Positions 8,834 to 18,012 of a DNA stretch of 64,000 nt are shown here, piece after piece. The notes beneath the pieces were generated by a model. The model ran no database searches and was not told where the DNA came from. It saw nothing but the letters and a program-made list of their open reading frames with translations. The DNA lies in contig NZ_BBMC01000008.1 of the NCBI RefSeq assembly GCF_000971255.1, forward strand, positions 108,698 to 172,697, in the 5' to 3' direction. Each line of letters starts with the position of its first letter. The stretch's first letter is position 1. The translations under genes and the position numbers were made by a program. This DNA is from Demequina rhizosphaerae. GTDB taxonomy: Bacteria > Actinomycetota > Actinomycetes > Actinomycetales > Demequinaceae.

Positions 8834-8844
8834 GAACCGACAGA

Positions 8845-8881
8845 CGACGAGGGTCCGGCGACAGCCGCCGGACCCTCGTCG
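8845..8881. terminator. Bidirectional terminator between the M20 and HutD-like genes
   Basis: A 16-bp perfect stem (arms beginning CGACGAGGGTCC and ending GGACCCTCGTCG) with a 5-base loop. It lies in the 52-base gap between converging genes and can serve both. Confidence 0.8.
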
Positions 8882-8885
8882 CGTC

Positions 8886-9404
8886 TCAGGCCTGCGCGGA
8901 CCGCTCGATGCGCAGCCGCGGCACGGCGACGTCGTCGGGCGGGGCGAGGACGTCGAAGCGTCTGTCGCCCTCGAGCGCGATCACCGCGAGGCCGGCACCG
9001 GACGCGGGCCCCCGGTCATGCCGCATCGACACCTGATCCCGCGCGTCGTCCCGGCTCATGAGGTTGACCGCGTGGCAGGCGCGCAGCAGCTCGACCAGCG
9101 CGGTGTCCGCGCCGCCGTCGAAGGTCAGGACCTCAAGCTCGCCGACGCGGGTCTCACGTCCGTCCACGCGCAGGACCACGTCCCCGCCCACCGGGCAGAA
9201 GCTGCGGGTCACGCCGGGGACGGGCGAGAACGGGCCGGTGCGCGTCAGCTCCGCGACGCTGAGGCGCCACGGCGCAAGGTCGGGCCAGAGGCGCGCGCTG
9301 TCGTCGAAGGACACGAGCTCGGTGGTGAAGCCGGCGCCGTTGAACCACGCGACGCGCGGCTGCGCGGCGAACATGCGGGCGACGGTGGCGGAGGGCTCAC
9401 GCAT
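8886..9404 (-). CDS. HutD/Ves family protein
   Basis: A 172-residue cupin-like protein. Segments WFNGAGFTTELVSF, WRLSVAEL and GPFSPVPGVTRSFCPVGG follow the HutD/Ves pattern (WxNGxGxTxE, W-R-S-A-x-V, G-x-FS-x-F-G-x-R). The biochemical role of the family is not established; members are linked to histidine degradation or cold stress. I chose the ATG at 9404 because GGGAGG lies nine bases upstream; an in-frame ATG at 9413 is too close to that site. It stands alone between a terminator and a divergent membrane-protein gene. Confidence 0.75.
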   Translation of the reverse strand: MREPSATVARMFAAQPRVAWFNGAGFTTELVSFDDSARLWPDLAPWRLSVAELTRTGPFSPVPGVTRSFCPVGGDVVLRVDGRETRVGELEVLTFDGGADTALVELLRACHAVNLMSRDDARDQVSMRHDRGPASGAGLAVIALEGDRRFDVLAPPDDVAVPRLRIERSAQA

Positions 9405-9517
9405 GCCGGCCATCCTCCCAGGCGTCCCGAGCCGGGCGCGACGCGCATCGTCCCGCGGCCTCCCGCGCATCCGCGCCGGTACGCTCCGAAGCATCGACGA
9501 CGCGGACGGGAGCGCGC

Positions 9518-10552
9518 ATGACGGACAGGACCCGACGGCTGCCGTTGCGGGAGCGCGCGCAGACCACGCTCGAGCTCACCGCCACCGGGCTCGGCGCGCT
9601 CGCCTTCGGCGTGGTCGCCACGATCGCGCTGCCGGTCTTCGGCCTGGACCCCGCGCCGATCGCGGGGCCGGGGTCCCTGGGCCAGTACGCAGCCATCGCG
9701 TCCGCGGTCGCGGCGATGCTCGCGTTCGCCGCCGGCCGCTACGTCGTGCACGCGCAGGGCCGGCACCGGATCTCCGGTGCGCTCGACGTGATCGACGTCG
9801 CGGCGCTCGCGTTCGCGCACGGGATCATCGCGCTGCTCAGCTGGACCCTCACCGCGGTGATCCTCTCCGACGCGTTCATCGGCGCCACCGTCTTCTGGGT
9901 CCCGATACTCGCCCTCAGCGGCGCGACCGCGGCCGTGTCCGCGTACGTCGCCTTCCTCTCGGCGGCGCACATGGACGCGCAGCTCCTCGCGATCGTGCTC
10001 GCCGTGTTCCTGGTCCTGGGCGTGCTCGCGAGCATGCTCACGACGAGCGATCCCGACTGGTGGAAGATCCACCTCAGCACCCTCGGCATCTCGCATGACG
10101 CGTCGGCGCTGGCGTTCAACCTCACGCTCATCGTCGCGGGATTCCTCGTCACGATCCTCGCGCGCGCCGCGACTCGGGCCATCCCGACGGCCTCCGAACG
10201 CGGCGTGAGCCGCGTGCGGCTGTCGCTCATCGTGGTGGGGGTCTTCCTCGGGCTCGTCGGGGTCTTCCACGTCGACACGCACTTCTGGATCCACACGTTC
10301 GTCGCGAGCGGCATGGCGGTCGCCTTCGGCGTGCTCACCTTCCGCCTGCACGCGTGGGTGCCGGGAATCTCGCGCGCCTTCCTGCCGGTCGGGTGGGCCT
10401 TCGTCGCGGTCATCGTGGTGCAGGCGATGTTCTTCGCGGTCGGCTACTGGTCGCTCACCGCGGTCGAGCTCGTGGCCGGGGTGCTCGTCTTCACCTGGAT
10501 CATCCTGTTCCTGCGGCAGGTGGGCGCGCTCGACGCGGACACGGAGCAGTAG
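9518..10552 (+). CDS. DUF998-like integral membrane protein
   Basis: A 344-residue protein with about eight predicted membrane helices in two groups. The segment WWKIHLSTLGISHDASALAF followed by NLTLIVAGFLV resembles the DUF998 family signature (STLG...N..LI..G). Function is unknown. A TACGCT -10-like hexamer at 9480-9485 and GGGAG just before the ATG give a plausible promoter and ribosome site. It may be co-transcribed with the large membrane protein that follows after 150 bases. Confidence 0.65.
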   Translation: MTDRTRRLPLRERAQTTLELTATGLGALAFGVVATIALPVFGLDPAPIAGPGSLGQYAAIASAVAAMLAFAAGRYVVHAQGRHRISGALDVIDVAALAFAHGIIALLSWTLTAVILSDAFIGATVFWVPILALSGATAAVSAYVAFLSAAHMDAQLLAIVLAVFLVLGVLASMLTTSDPDWWKIHLSTLGISHDASALAFNLTLIVAGFLVTILARAATRAIPTASERGVSRVRLSLIVVGVFLGLVGVFHVDTHFWIHTFVASGMAVAFGVLTFRLHAWVPGISRAFLPVGWAFVAVIVVQAMFFAVGYWSLTAVELVAGVLVFTWIILFLRQVGALDADTEQ

Positions 10553-10664
10553 CGAGCCGTCCGCTCGCTGAGCGATATCGCCGGCGGCCGGCGGCGCGTC
10601 CCGGGCGCGCACGCCCGGCGCGGTCGGCGTACGGTGGTCTGAAGGGTGCACGCAGGGGGGAGCC

Positions 10665-10706
10665 GTGTGGACCAGCGATGACGCGTACGGGCGGTCGCCC
10701 ACGTGA
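10665..10706 (+). CDS. Possible 13-codon leader peptide coupled to the large membrane-protein gene
   Basis: A short reading frame beginning GTG TGG ACC, preceded closely by a run of G ending in GGGAG. It ends in TGA at 10704-10706, which overlaps the GTG start of the next gene (10703) by the four bases GTGA. Translation of this mini-frame could feed ribosomes onto the big gene, which lacks its own strong ribosome site. Too short to judge by composition. Confidence 0.35.
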   Translation: MWTSDDAYGRSPT

Positions 10707-13700
10707 ACCGGCCGCCGACGACGAGGCCGACCATCACGACCATCGTGATGCGGGCGCTCATGCTCGTCTTCGGCACGTACGCGATCGCGATCGGCGCGAC
10801 GATCACGGCCGACGTCGCGGGGTCCGCGATCAGCGGGCCCACCACGACCCAGGCGGCAGAGACCGACGGCGACGGTACCTGCGCGGATCCCCTGGCCGGT
10901 GCCGAGGACTTCCAGGACGCGCGCACCGCGACAATCGGTTTCACGATCGAGCCGCTCGACGACGGCACCGGTCTCGTCGAGGAACGCCTGGCGATCACGG
11001 CGTCGGTGACAACCTCCACCGAGGATCCCATCGCGGTTCTGCGCGAGGGCTGCGGCGGGGAGCCGGATCTGTTCCGTGAGGAGCCCGCGCGATTCGCCGA
11101 GTACTCGGGCGTGGTGAGCGCGCAGTCGAGCGGGCGCGCGATCGCGCTCCAGTCGTCGGCCGTGACGCGCGACCAGGCCGGGGACGGCGCCGAGGTCACC
11201 TTCACGCAGAGGTGGGAGTCGAGCACCCTCACCGCCCGGCACGACGAGCTCCTCATCACCGTCCTGCCCGCCGCCGGCATGCCCACGTCGATCGCTGTGG
11301 CGCTCATGGACGGCTGGGTGGTGACGACGGCCTCACCGACGTGCGTGGTCGCATCGCAGTCGGCGAACGAGCTGTCGCTCGCCCTGCCGAGCGACGCATG
11401 CGAGACGGACACCCCCATCGGCGAGGTGACGATCGGTCTCGCCCGCGCCGGCACGAGCGCGGCGCTCGGGGCACCCGAGGCCATCTCGCCCACACACTGG
11501 CTCGACCTGTCCGGCGCGGGCGAGGCCTTCTGGGACCTCGCGATCTGGGCGGTGTTCTTCGCGTGGCTCTGGCTCGACCGGAACAGGGGCCCGCGGGCCG
11601 CGAAGAAGCAGATCAAGAGCGACCACGCGGAGGCGGCTGCGGACACCGCCCGCCGGACGGCGAAGGCCCGGCGGGCCGATGCCGAGCGGGCCGTCTCGGC
11701 GGAGGCGCAGGCGAGCACGGAGGAGCATGCGGCGCGAAGCCGGGCGGCGGGGCGAGCCGCGAGCGCGGAGGCCGAGACGGCGACGACCGCCGCGAAGGCC
11801 GCGGCCGCCGCGGCCGAGGCGGCCGAGGCGAAGGCCGCCAAGGCGGAGGCAGCCGAGGCGAAGGTCGTCAAGGCGGAGGCAGCCGCGAAGGTCGCGGCCA
11901 AGACCGCCGCACGAGCCGCGAAGGACAGGGACCGATCCGGCCTCGTCGGCCGTGCGGTGCCGCCGCCCTGGCTGCGCATGGGATCGCTCGTCGGCGCGCT
12001 GGCCGTCCTCACGGCCCTGCACTACTCGACGGCGTTCTCCGCGTGGCTCGTCGACGACGACCGCACGATCTGGGTCCCGGCCTGCGGGATGGACGGATGC
12101 GGCATGGTCGAGCTCGCGCCCTTCATCGACGGCGCGATGCCGTTGACGGCGGTCGTGGTCGTGGTCGCCTGGATCTGGTCGCTCCTCGTCCCGGGCGCGA
12201 GGAGCGAGATCGACCCGACGGGCAACCGGCGACGCGGCTGGGCCATCCTCGGCGTGGTCGGGCTGGTCGTGGTCGCGATCCTCGTGGTCGGCTCCGAGTC
12301 CCAGCTCGGGTGGGGGGACAAGGCCGCGTTCATCGACGCGATCGGCGTCACGATCCTCATCGGTGCGGGCGCCGTGCTCATCGCGCGGGCCTTCGGCGCC
12401 GCCTGCATCGCCGGCGCGGCGGCCGTGGGCGCCAGCGTCGGCCTGTGCTTCGCCGTCATCGAGTCGCACCACGACATCCGTGGCCTCGATGTCACCGGGC
12501 ACTTCCTCGTGCTCACCGTCATCGTCGCCGGGCTCGGCGCGCTCACCGCACGCACCGTCGACCATCTCACCGTCGACAAGCGCGAGGGTCGCCGGCGGAT
12601 CACCGCGATCCTCGAGGCGCGTGCCGCCGACGAGAAGCACGACCCCGACGACAGCCGACGGCGCGTGACGAACGCGCGCATCGACGCGTGCGACGCGCAG
12701 GACGCGCGCGACGCCCTGCTGCGCCGCTGGCTGGTCACGGCGGTCGCAGTCACCGCGATCGCCATCATCGGGCCGCGCGTGGTCCGCGAGTCCGAGGCCG
12801 TGGCCGCGAGCGACGCCTCGGCGCTCGCGGGACTGTTCCTCGACCCGATCCGCATCGCCCTCGGGGCGCTGCTGATCGTGGGGCTCGCACGTTCGCGTCG
12901 GATCATGCCCGACTCGTGGACGCGACGCGCCCTGTTCTTCATCGGGCTCCTGCTGCTGTTCCGCGCGGGCACCTTCGTCGGGCTCCCCGTCGCGATGTTC
13001 GCCGGCGGGGCGCTGCTGTCGATGACGCTGCTCGAGGAGCCCCGGAAGCTCGTCGAGCGCTCGCAGCTGGCGCGCTACTGGCGTCCTCCGCAGGATGCGG
13101 TGATCCACAGCAGGGTCCGCGAGTTCGTGCGCAGCGTCGGCGTCCTCCGCATCGAGGGCGACCACGGCAACGCGCTGAGGAAGAAGGCGGCCTCGGCCGA
13201 CATCTCGACGCGGACGCTGCGGGCCACGGTGCGGGACGTCGCGGAGTCCCAGTACGAGCCCACGAGCACCAACCCCGAACCCCTGCGCTGGGGCGGGACC
13301 CCGGCAAGCCCGATGCGCCGCGGTGCGGTCGGCGCCGCGATCGGCACGATCGTCGGGCTCCCCTTCGCGTTCGAGTCCGTGGGCGAGATCCTCGACCTCG
13401 CGGACAACGGCACCGGCCCGTCCGTCTTCACGGCCACCCTCCACGCGATGATCGGCCTGAGATTCCCCCTCTACGGGCTCGCATTCGGTCTCCTCATGCC
13501 CGCCCTGCGCCGCGAGCGCGGCATCACGCGTGCCGCCGGGGTCGCCGCCGTGGTCGCGCTGAGCGAGGCGATCACCATCCTGGTGCCGTTCACCTCGTGG
13601 GGTGCCGACATCGTGGCCGCGCTGACGCTGCGCACCCTTCAGATCGTGGCGGTCTTCCTCGCGATCGGCTTCGCGTTCGACATCCGCGCGCTGCGCTCGG

Positions 13701-13861
13701 CGGGGCTCCACCTCGACCGGATCGGCGACATCTACGGCGTCAACCGGTTCGTGGTGTGGATCTGGGGGGTGGTCGCGACCGCCTCCGCGGCGGCGGCGAC
13801 GACCCTCCTCGCCTCCGGCGCGGGCGCGCTGCTCGAGCTCCTCACCCAACGGGGCGGCTAG
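10703..13861 (+). CDS. Large multi-spanning membrane protein with Ala-rich coiled coil, unassigned
   Basis: A 1,052-residue protein matching no family I recognise. Visible parts in order: an N-terminal membrane helix (about 15-40); an extracytoplasmic region to about residue 275 with several Cys; a second helix (AFWDLAIWAVFFAWLW, about 272-287); a charged Ala/Glu/Lys coiled coil (about 295-410) with repeated AEA/KAE units such as EAKAAKAEAAEAK; then helical membrane blocks to about 640. A second soluble linker precedes further helices (about 670-780). A cytoplasmic segment (about 785-875) leads to a final set of helices. The alternative start at ATG 10748 would shorten it by 15 residues. Its size and architecture suggest an envelope-spanning scaffold, but this is only inference. 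Confidence 0.6.
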   Translation: MNRPPTTRPTITTIVMRALMLVFGTYAIAIGATITADVAGSAISGPTTTQAAETDGDGTCADPLAGAEDFQDARTATIGFTIEPLDDGTGLVEERLAITASVTTSTEDPIAVLREGCGGEPDLFREEPARFAEYSGVVSAQSSGRAIALQSSAVTRDQAGDGAEVTFTQRWESSTLTARHDELLITVLPAAGMPTSIAVALMDGWVVTTASPTCVVASQSANELSLALPSDACETDTPIGEVTIGLARAGTSAALGAPEAISPTHWLDLSGAGEAFWDLAIWAVFFAWLWLDRNRGPRAAKKQIKSDHAEAAADTARRTAKARRADAERAVSAEAQASTEEHAARSRAAGRAASAEAETATTAAKAAAAAAEAAEAKAAKAEAAEAKVVKAEAAAKVAAKTAARAAKDRDRSGLVGRAVPPPWLRMGSLVGALAVLTALHYSTAFSAWLVDDDRTIWVPACGMDGCGMVELAPFIDGAMPLTAVVVVVAWIWSLLVPGARSEIDPTGNRRRGWAILGVVGLVVVAILVVGSESQLGWGDKAAFIDAIGVTILIGAGAVLIARAFGAACIAGAAAVGASVGLCFAVIESHHDIRGLDVTGHFLVLTVIVAGLGALTARTVDHLTVDKREGRRRITAILEARAADEKHDPDDSRRRVTNARIDACDAQDARDALLRRWLVTAVAVTAIAIIGPRVVRESEAVAASDASALAGLFLDPIRIALGALLIVGLARSRRIMPDSWTRRALFFIGLLLLFRAGTFVGLPVAMFAGGALLSMTLLEEPRKLVERSQLARYWRPPQDAVIHSRVREFVRSVGVLRIEGDHGNALRKKAASADISTRTLRATVRDVAESQYEPTSTNPEPLRWGGTPASPMRRGAVGAAIGTIVGLPFAFESVGEILDLADNGTGPSVFTATLHAMIGLRFPLYGLAFGLLMPALRRERGITRAAGVAAVVALSEAITILVPFTSWGADIVAALTLRTLQIVAVFLAIGFAFDIRALRSAGLHLDRIGDIYGVNRFVVWIWGVVATASAAAATTLLASGAGALLELLTQRGG

Positions 13862-13932
13862 GGGCGTCCCACCCTCGGGACGATGCGCTCCTAGGCTGGG
13901 GGCAGCACCCACCGTCCCCGAGGAGCATCGTC

Positions 13933-14292
13933 ATGGCATCCGACCGCATCCGCCGCATGACCTTCGCGACCATCTATCCGCTCTACGTGCAGAAGGTGGA
14001 GCGCAAGGGGCACACCACGGAGGAGCTCGACACGGTCCTCACGTGGCTCACCGGCTACGACGGGGCCGGCATCCAGGCGGCCGTCGCCGACGAGCGCACG
14101 CTCGAGGAGTTCTTCGCCCAGGCCCCCACGATGAACCCGCACACGGACCTCATCACCGGCGTCATCTGCGGCGTCCGCGTCGAGGAGATCGAGGACCCGC
14201 TCATGCAGCAGATCCGCTGGATGGACAAGCTCGTCGACGAGGTCGCGCGCGGGAAGCGGATGACGTCGATCCTGCGCACCCCGGTCGGCTGA
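13933..14292 (+). CDS. DUF2200 family protein
   Basis: A 119-residue cytoplasmic protein matching the DUF2200 family almost throughout: ATIYPLYVQKVERKG, LTWLTGYD, FFAQAPTMNPH, LITGVICGVRVEEIEDPLMQ. Function is unknown; family members are small, single-domain and widespread. A TAGGCT -10-like hexamer lies upstream near 13892, and GAGG precedes the ATG at suitable spacing. It converges with the SulP gene with only three bases between the stop codons. Confidence 0.9.
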   Translation: MASDRIRRMTFATIYPLYVQKVERKGHTTEELDTVLTWLTGYDGAGIQAAVADERTLEEFFAQAPTMNPHTDLITGVICGVRVEEIEDPLMQQIRWMDKLVDEVARGKRMTSILRTPVG

Positions 14293-14295
14293 TCC

Positions 14296-16065
14296 TCAGC
14301 CCCGGCCGGGCTCGCCCTCGTCGCCGTCCCCCTCCTCGCCCCCCGCATCGTCCCACCGCGTGCCCTCGAGGTCGCCGCGCAGGGTCCCCGTGAGGTGGTC
14401 GACGGCCGCGCCGACCGTGGGCCAGAAGCGGTCGGGGGTGAAGCGGCCCTCCATGCCGTAGCGCCGCAGCTGATCGATGACGGGGTCCTTCATCTCCGCG
14501 AACACGAGCCGCACCCCGCGGGCCTCGAGGTAGTCGTCGAGCTCGACGAGCTCGTCGATCGCGGTGGTGTCCACCCCGGTGACCGGCTCGGCGGCGAGGA
14601 CCACGGTGCGGACGTCCGGACCGGCGGCCTCGACCCGCGACCGCACCCAGTCGTTGAAGATCTCGCCGTTCGCGAAGAACAGGGGCGCGTCGAAGCGCAC
14701 GAGCACGATGCCGGGCAGCCGCTCGCCGCTCTCCGGGTAGCGCGAGAGGTCGTGGTACCCGCGCAGGCCGCGCACGCGCCCCAGCTCCGCGCGGTAGGGG
14801 CGCCACGACCGGTCGACGAACGCGAGCAGCGACAGCACGATCGCGACCACGATGCCCTCGAGGACGCCGATGACGAGCACGCCGGCGGAGGCCGCGAGCG
14901 ACAGCACCGCGTCGAGCCGGTTCATGCGCCACAGCCGCGCGAGCGCCGGCAGGTCGATGAGCCCGAGCACCGCGGCGACCACGACCGCCGCTAGGCTCGC
15001 GTCGGGCAGGTACGCGGTGAGGCCCGGCACCAGCAGGATGAACACGACGATGAGGGCCGCCCCCACCACCCCCGTGAGCTGCGTGCGCGACCCGGCCTGC
15101 TCGGCGACCGGGGTGCGGGAGGACGATGCGGACACCGGGAAGCCTCCGAGCGCTCCCCCCGCGATGTTCGCGATCCCGATGCCCGACAGCTCGGCGCTGC
15201 CGCTGACGGTCTCGCCGCGCCGGGCCGCGAGCGACCGCGACAGCACCGCGCTGTCCGTGAACGCGACGAGCGCGATGCCCGCCGCCGGGGCGAGCAGCGA
15301 CACCGCATCGCCCGCGGTGAGCCCCCCGAGCGCCGGCGCCGGCAGGCCCGAGGGCAGCGCGCCCACGACCGGCAGCTCGTCCGCGAGCCCGAGCGCCCAC
15401 GTCGCGACCGTCGCGAGCACCACCGCGACGAGCACCCCGGGCACGGGCGACCGCAGCCGGCGCAGGACCAGGATCACCACGAGCGAGCCGAGCCCTACGG
15501 CCGCCGCGGCGGGCACCGCGTCTCCGCCGAAGACCCCGCGCGTGGTCGCGGCGAGCTCGTCCCAGAGGGATCCGTCCTCGACCGTCACCCCGAGCAGCTT
15601 GGGCAGCTGCGAGGCGATCACCACGAGCGCGATCGCGTTGAGGTACCCCACCCTCACGGGCTTCGACAGCAGGTCCGTGACGAAGCCCAGGCGCAGGACC
15701 CCGCCCACCAGCATGAACGCGCCGACCAGGATCGACAGCAGCCCGGCGAGCGCGACGGCCCGCGTGGGGTCGCCCGCCGCGAGCGGCAGGATCGACGCCG
15801 CGATGATCGGTGCGAGCGCGGAGTCCGGTCCGAGCACGAGGATCCGCGACGGGCCCACGAGCGCATAGGCGACGAGCGGCACGATGGTCGCGTACAGGCC
15901 CGTCTCCGGCGGCAGCCCGGCGACGCGCGCGTAGCCCATGCCGGCCGGGATGAGCAGCGCGGTGACGACGATGCCCGCGCGCACGTCCGGCCACAGCCAG
16001 GCGCGGCGGTACCCGCGGGCCACCCGGATCCCGGGCAGCCACCGGTCCATCGCCGTGGTCGCCAT
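14296..16065 (-). CDS. SulP-family anion transporter with C-terminal STAS domain
   Basis: A 589-residue inner-membrane transporter. Residues about 20-410 form the hydrophobic SulP core, including PAGMGYARVAGLPPETGLYA (family signature region) and an Asn/Gly-rich later segment (SGIGIANIAGGALGGFPVS). Residues about 430-550 are a STAS domain (IVLVRFDAPLFFANGE; VVLAAEPVTGVDTTAIDEL). Substrates in the family are sulfate, bicarbonate or dicarboxylates, and cannot be chosen here. The C-terminus ends in an acidic Gly/Glu/Asp tail. I used the ATG at 16065; ATG 16083 is an alternative. It follows the dienelactone-hydrolase-like gene on the same strand. Confidence 0.9.
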   Translation of the reverse strand: MATTAMDRWLPGIRVARGYRRAWLWPDVRAGIVVTALLIPAGMGYARVAGLPPETGLYATIVPLVAYALVGPSRILVLGPDSALAPIIAASILPLAAGDPTRAVALAGLLSILVGAFMLVGGVLRLGFVTDLLSKPVRVGYLNAIALVVIASQLPKLLGVTVEDGSLWDELAATTRGVFGGDAVPAAAAVGLGSLVVILVLRRLRSPVPGVLVAVVLATVATWALGLADELPVVGALPSGLPAPALGGLTAGDAVSLLAPAAGIALVAFTDSAVLSRSLAARRGETVSGSAELSGIGIANIAGGALGGFPVSASSSRTPVAEQAGSRTQLTGVVGAALIVVFILLVPGLTAYLPDASLAAVVVAAVLGLIDLPALARLWRMNRLDAVLSLAASAGVLVIGVLEGIVVAIVLSLLAFVDRSWRPYRAELGRVRGLRGYHDLSRYPESGERLPGIVLVRFDAPLFFANGEIFNDWVRSRVEAAGPDVRTVVLAAEPVTGVDTTAIDELVELDDYLEARGVRLVFAEMKDPVIDQLRRYGMEGRFTPDRFWPTVGAAVDHLTGTLRGDLEGTRWDDAGGEEGDGDEGEPGRG

Positions 16066-16108
16066 CGCCACCCCTGTCCCCATCCTCGCAAAGGAGCAGG
16101 GACGATGC

Positions 16109-16843
16109 TCAGCCGAGCCGCTCGCGCAGGAAGGCCACGACGCGGTCGACGGCATCGGGGTCCGCGTGCTCGGTGAGCGTCGAGTGCAGCCGCTCGCCGT
16201 GGTCGTCGAGCTCGAACACCGCCATCCGGCCCTCGCCGAGCAGCCGCTGGGCGGAGCGCAGCTTCGCGGGCGGCGACATGCAGTCGCGCCGGTAGCGGTA
16301 GCCCTGCACCCGCAGCCCGGAGCGGTCGACGAGCGCCTCGCGGTCCTCGTCCGAGAGCCCGAGCGCGGTGGGCGGGAACGGCGGCACGGCGGGCTCGCCC
16401 ACCACCGCCGCGGCGACCCGCGGGTCGGTGGCGAGCGCGAGCGCGAAGCTCCCGGTCAGGCACAGCCCCACGACCCCGTACGGGCCGCCGTCCGCGCCCG
16501 CGTGCTCCCCCGCGAGGTCGCGCAGCCAGGGCACGGTACGGCTCACGCCGTCCCGCGCGATCGCGTGCATCTCGCGGTTGACGCACAGCTGGGCGAGCGA
16601 GCCGGACGCCGTGGGGGCGCCGTCGACGCCGAAGATCGACGGGACCACCACGCGGAAGTCGGCCGCGAGGCGGTTCGCGAAGTCGACGAGCCCACGCATG
16701 ATGCCGGGGAACTCGTGCAGCAGGACCACGCCCGGCCCGTCTCGGTCTCCGACGACGTAGAAGACGCGCTCGCGCCCGTCGATCCACGCGGTGGACCGCA
16801 GCCACCCCTCGGGCGGCCACGGCTCGTACGCCTCGATCGTCAT
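16109..16843 (-). CDS. Dienelactone hydrolase family protein
   Basis: A 244-residue alpha/beta hydrolase. The oxyanion region HEFPGI (about 47-52), the nucleophile elbow GLCLTG with a Cys nucleophile as in dienelactone hydrolases, and a late HSTLT segment supplying the catalytic His fit this family. Substrate is unknown; nothing else in the neighbourhood belongs to an aromatic degradation pathway. The ATG at 16843 is preceded by GAGGAGGGGCG. It lies upstream of sulP on the same strand and is divergent from the second FUSC gene. Confidence 0.82.
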   Translation of the reverse strand: MTIEAYEPWPPEGWLRSTAWIDGRERVFYVVGDRDGPGVVLLHEFPGIMRGLVDFANRLAADFRVVVPSIFGVDGAPTASGSLAQLCVNREMHAIARDGVSRTVPWLRDLAGEHAGADGGPYGVVGLCLTGSFALALATDPRVAAAVVGEPAVPPFPPTALGLSDEDREALVDRSGLRVQGYRYRRDCMSPPAKLRSAQRLLGEGRMAVFELDDHGERLHSTLTEHADPDAVDRVVAFLRERLG

Positions 16844-16905
16844 CGCCCCTCCTCGCCCCCCTGCCAGGCTACGTCCGTGGCACCCTGGCGGGGGAGGCTG
16901 GCGGC

Positions 16906-18012
16906 ATGGCGGACGATGCGCGCACGGCCCGGGCACGCGGCCGGGCGGGCGGGACCGGTCGCGCGTGGGCGGGCGGCGCCGGCCGCGCCGTCGCGAGCCT
17001 CGGGACGATGCAGCGGTACGAGGGGCGTCGATGGCCCGTCGCGTTGCAGGCGGCGGTGGCGATGGCCGCCCCGGCGGCCGTCGGCGTGCTCACGGGGCAC
17101 GCGAGCACCGGGCTGCTCGCGTCGAGCGGCGCCTTCACCACCCTCTACGCGGCGCATCGTTCCCCCGCCGAGCGCGCGAGGATCCTGCCGCTGGTCGCTC
17201 TCATGCTCACGCTGTGCGCCGCCGCGGGCACCGCCACCGGCCCGTGGCCGCTCGCGACCGGCATCGGCCTCGTCGCGGTCACGGCGGCCACCGCCGCGAC
17301 CATGTTCGCGTTCTCCGTCGGGCCGCCGGGTCCCCTGTTCCCGCTGATCTCGTACGGCCTCGCGTCCCACGTGAGCGTGCTCGAGGACGGGGTCCGGCAC
17401 ACGCCGGCCGGCGTGGTGATCGGGGCCTTCGCCGCGGGCACCGCCTTCTCGTGCCTCGTGGCGGCGAGCTCGCTGCTGCTCGCGCGCAACCGCACGCCGG
17501 TCCCGCCGCTGCGCGAACTGCTGCCCGGGCCGCGCTGGGACGCGGTCACCACCGAGCTCTTCGTGCGCACGCTCATCGTCGCGGTCGTCGGCACCACCGT
17601 GAGCCTCGTGCTCGTCGACCCCGAGCGCGCCTACTGGACCGTCGGCGCGGGCCTCGCCGTCATCGGCGCGCGGCCCGGGCGACGGCACGCCGCCCAGCGG
17701 GGCCTGCACCGCATCGTCGGGACCGCCGCGGGGGCCGCGCTCTACGTCGCCGTCGCGGGCGCGCTGACCCTGCCGCCGCTCGTGCTCGCGGCGGTGCTGG
17801 GCGGCCTGCAGTTCGGGGCGCAGATGCTGGTGGTGCGGCACTACGCGCTCGCCCTCGTGTGCATCACCCCGATGGTGCTGATCCTCGCGGGAGCCGCACG
17901 CGGCGAGGACCCCACCATGGTGGTGGTGATGGAGCGCGTCCTCGACACGGTCGTGGGGGCGACGCTCGGCGCCGCGACCGGGCTCGTGCACCGGAGGCGG
18001 CGGGCCCCCTAG
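16906..18012 (+). CDS. FUSC-family integral membrane protein, paralogue of 4132-5229
   Basis: A 368-residue protein with the same two-block helix layout as the product at 4132-5229, and colinear matches along its whole length (RRWPVALQAA; SVGPPGPLFPLISYG; DPERAYWTVGAGLAVIGARPG; RHYALALV). Likely an efflux or small-molecule export component of unknown substrate. GGGGGAGG precedes the ATG. Two copies of the GGACGATGC motif fall in its first 100 bases (16911-16920, 17002-17011). The last four bases overlap the stop of the converging FMN reductase gene. Confidence 0.75.
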   Translation: MADDARTARARGRAGGTGRAWAGGAGRAVASLGTMQRYEGRRWPVALQAAVAMAAPAAVGVLTGHASTGLLASSGAFTTLYAAHRSPAERARILPLVALMLTLCAAAGTATGPWPLATGIGLVAVTAATAATMFAFSVGPPGPLFPLISYGLASHVSVLEDGVRHTPAGVVIGAFAAGTAFSCLVAASSLLLARNRTPVPPLRELLPGPRWDAVTTELFVRTLIVAVVGTTVSLVLVDPERAYWTVGAGLAVIGARPGRRHAAQRGLHRIVGTAAGAALYVAVAGALTLPPLVLAAVLGGLQFGAQMLVVRHYALALVCITPMVLILAGAARGEDPTMVVVMERVLDTVVGATLGAATGLVHRRRRAP

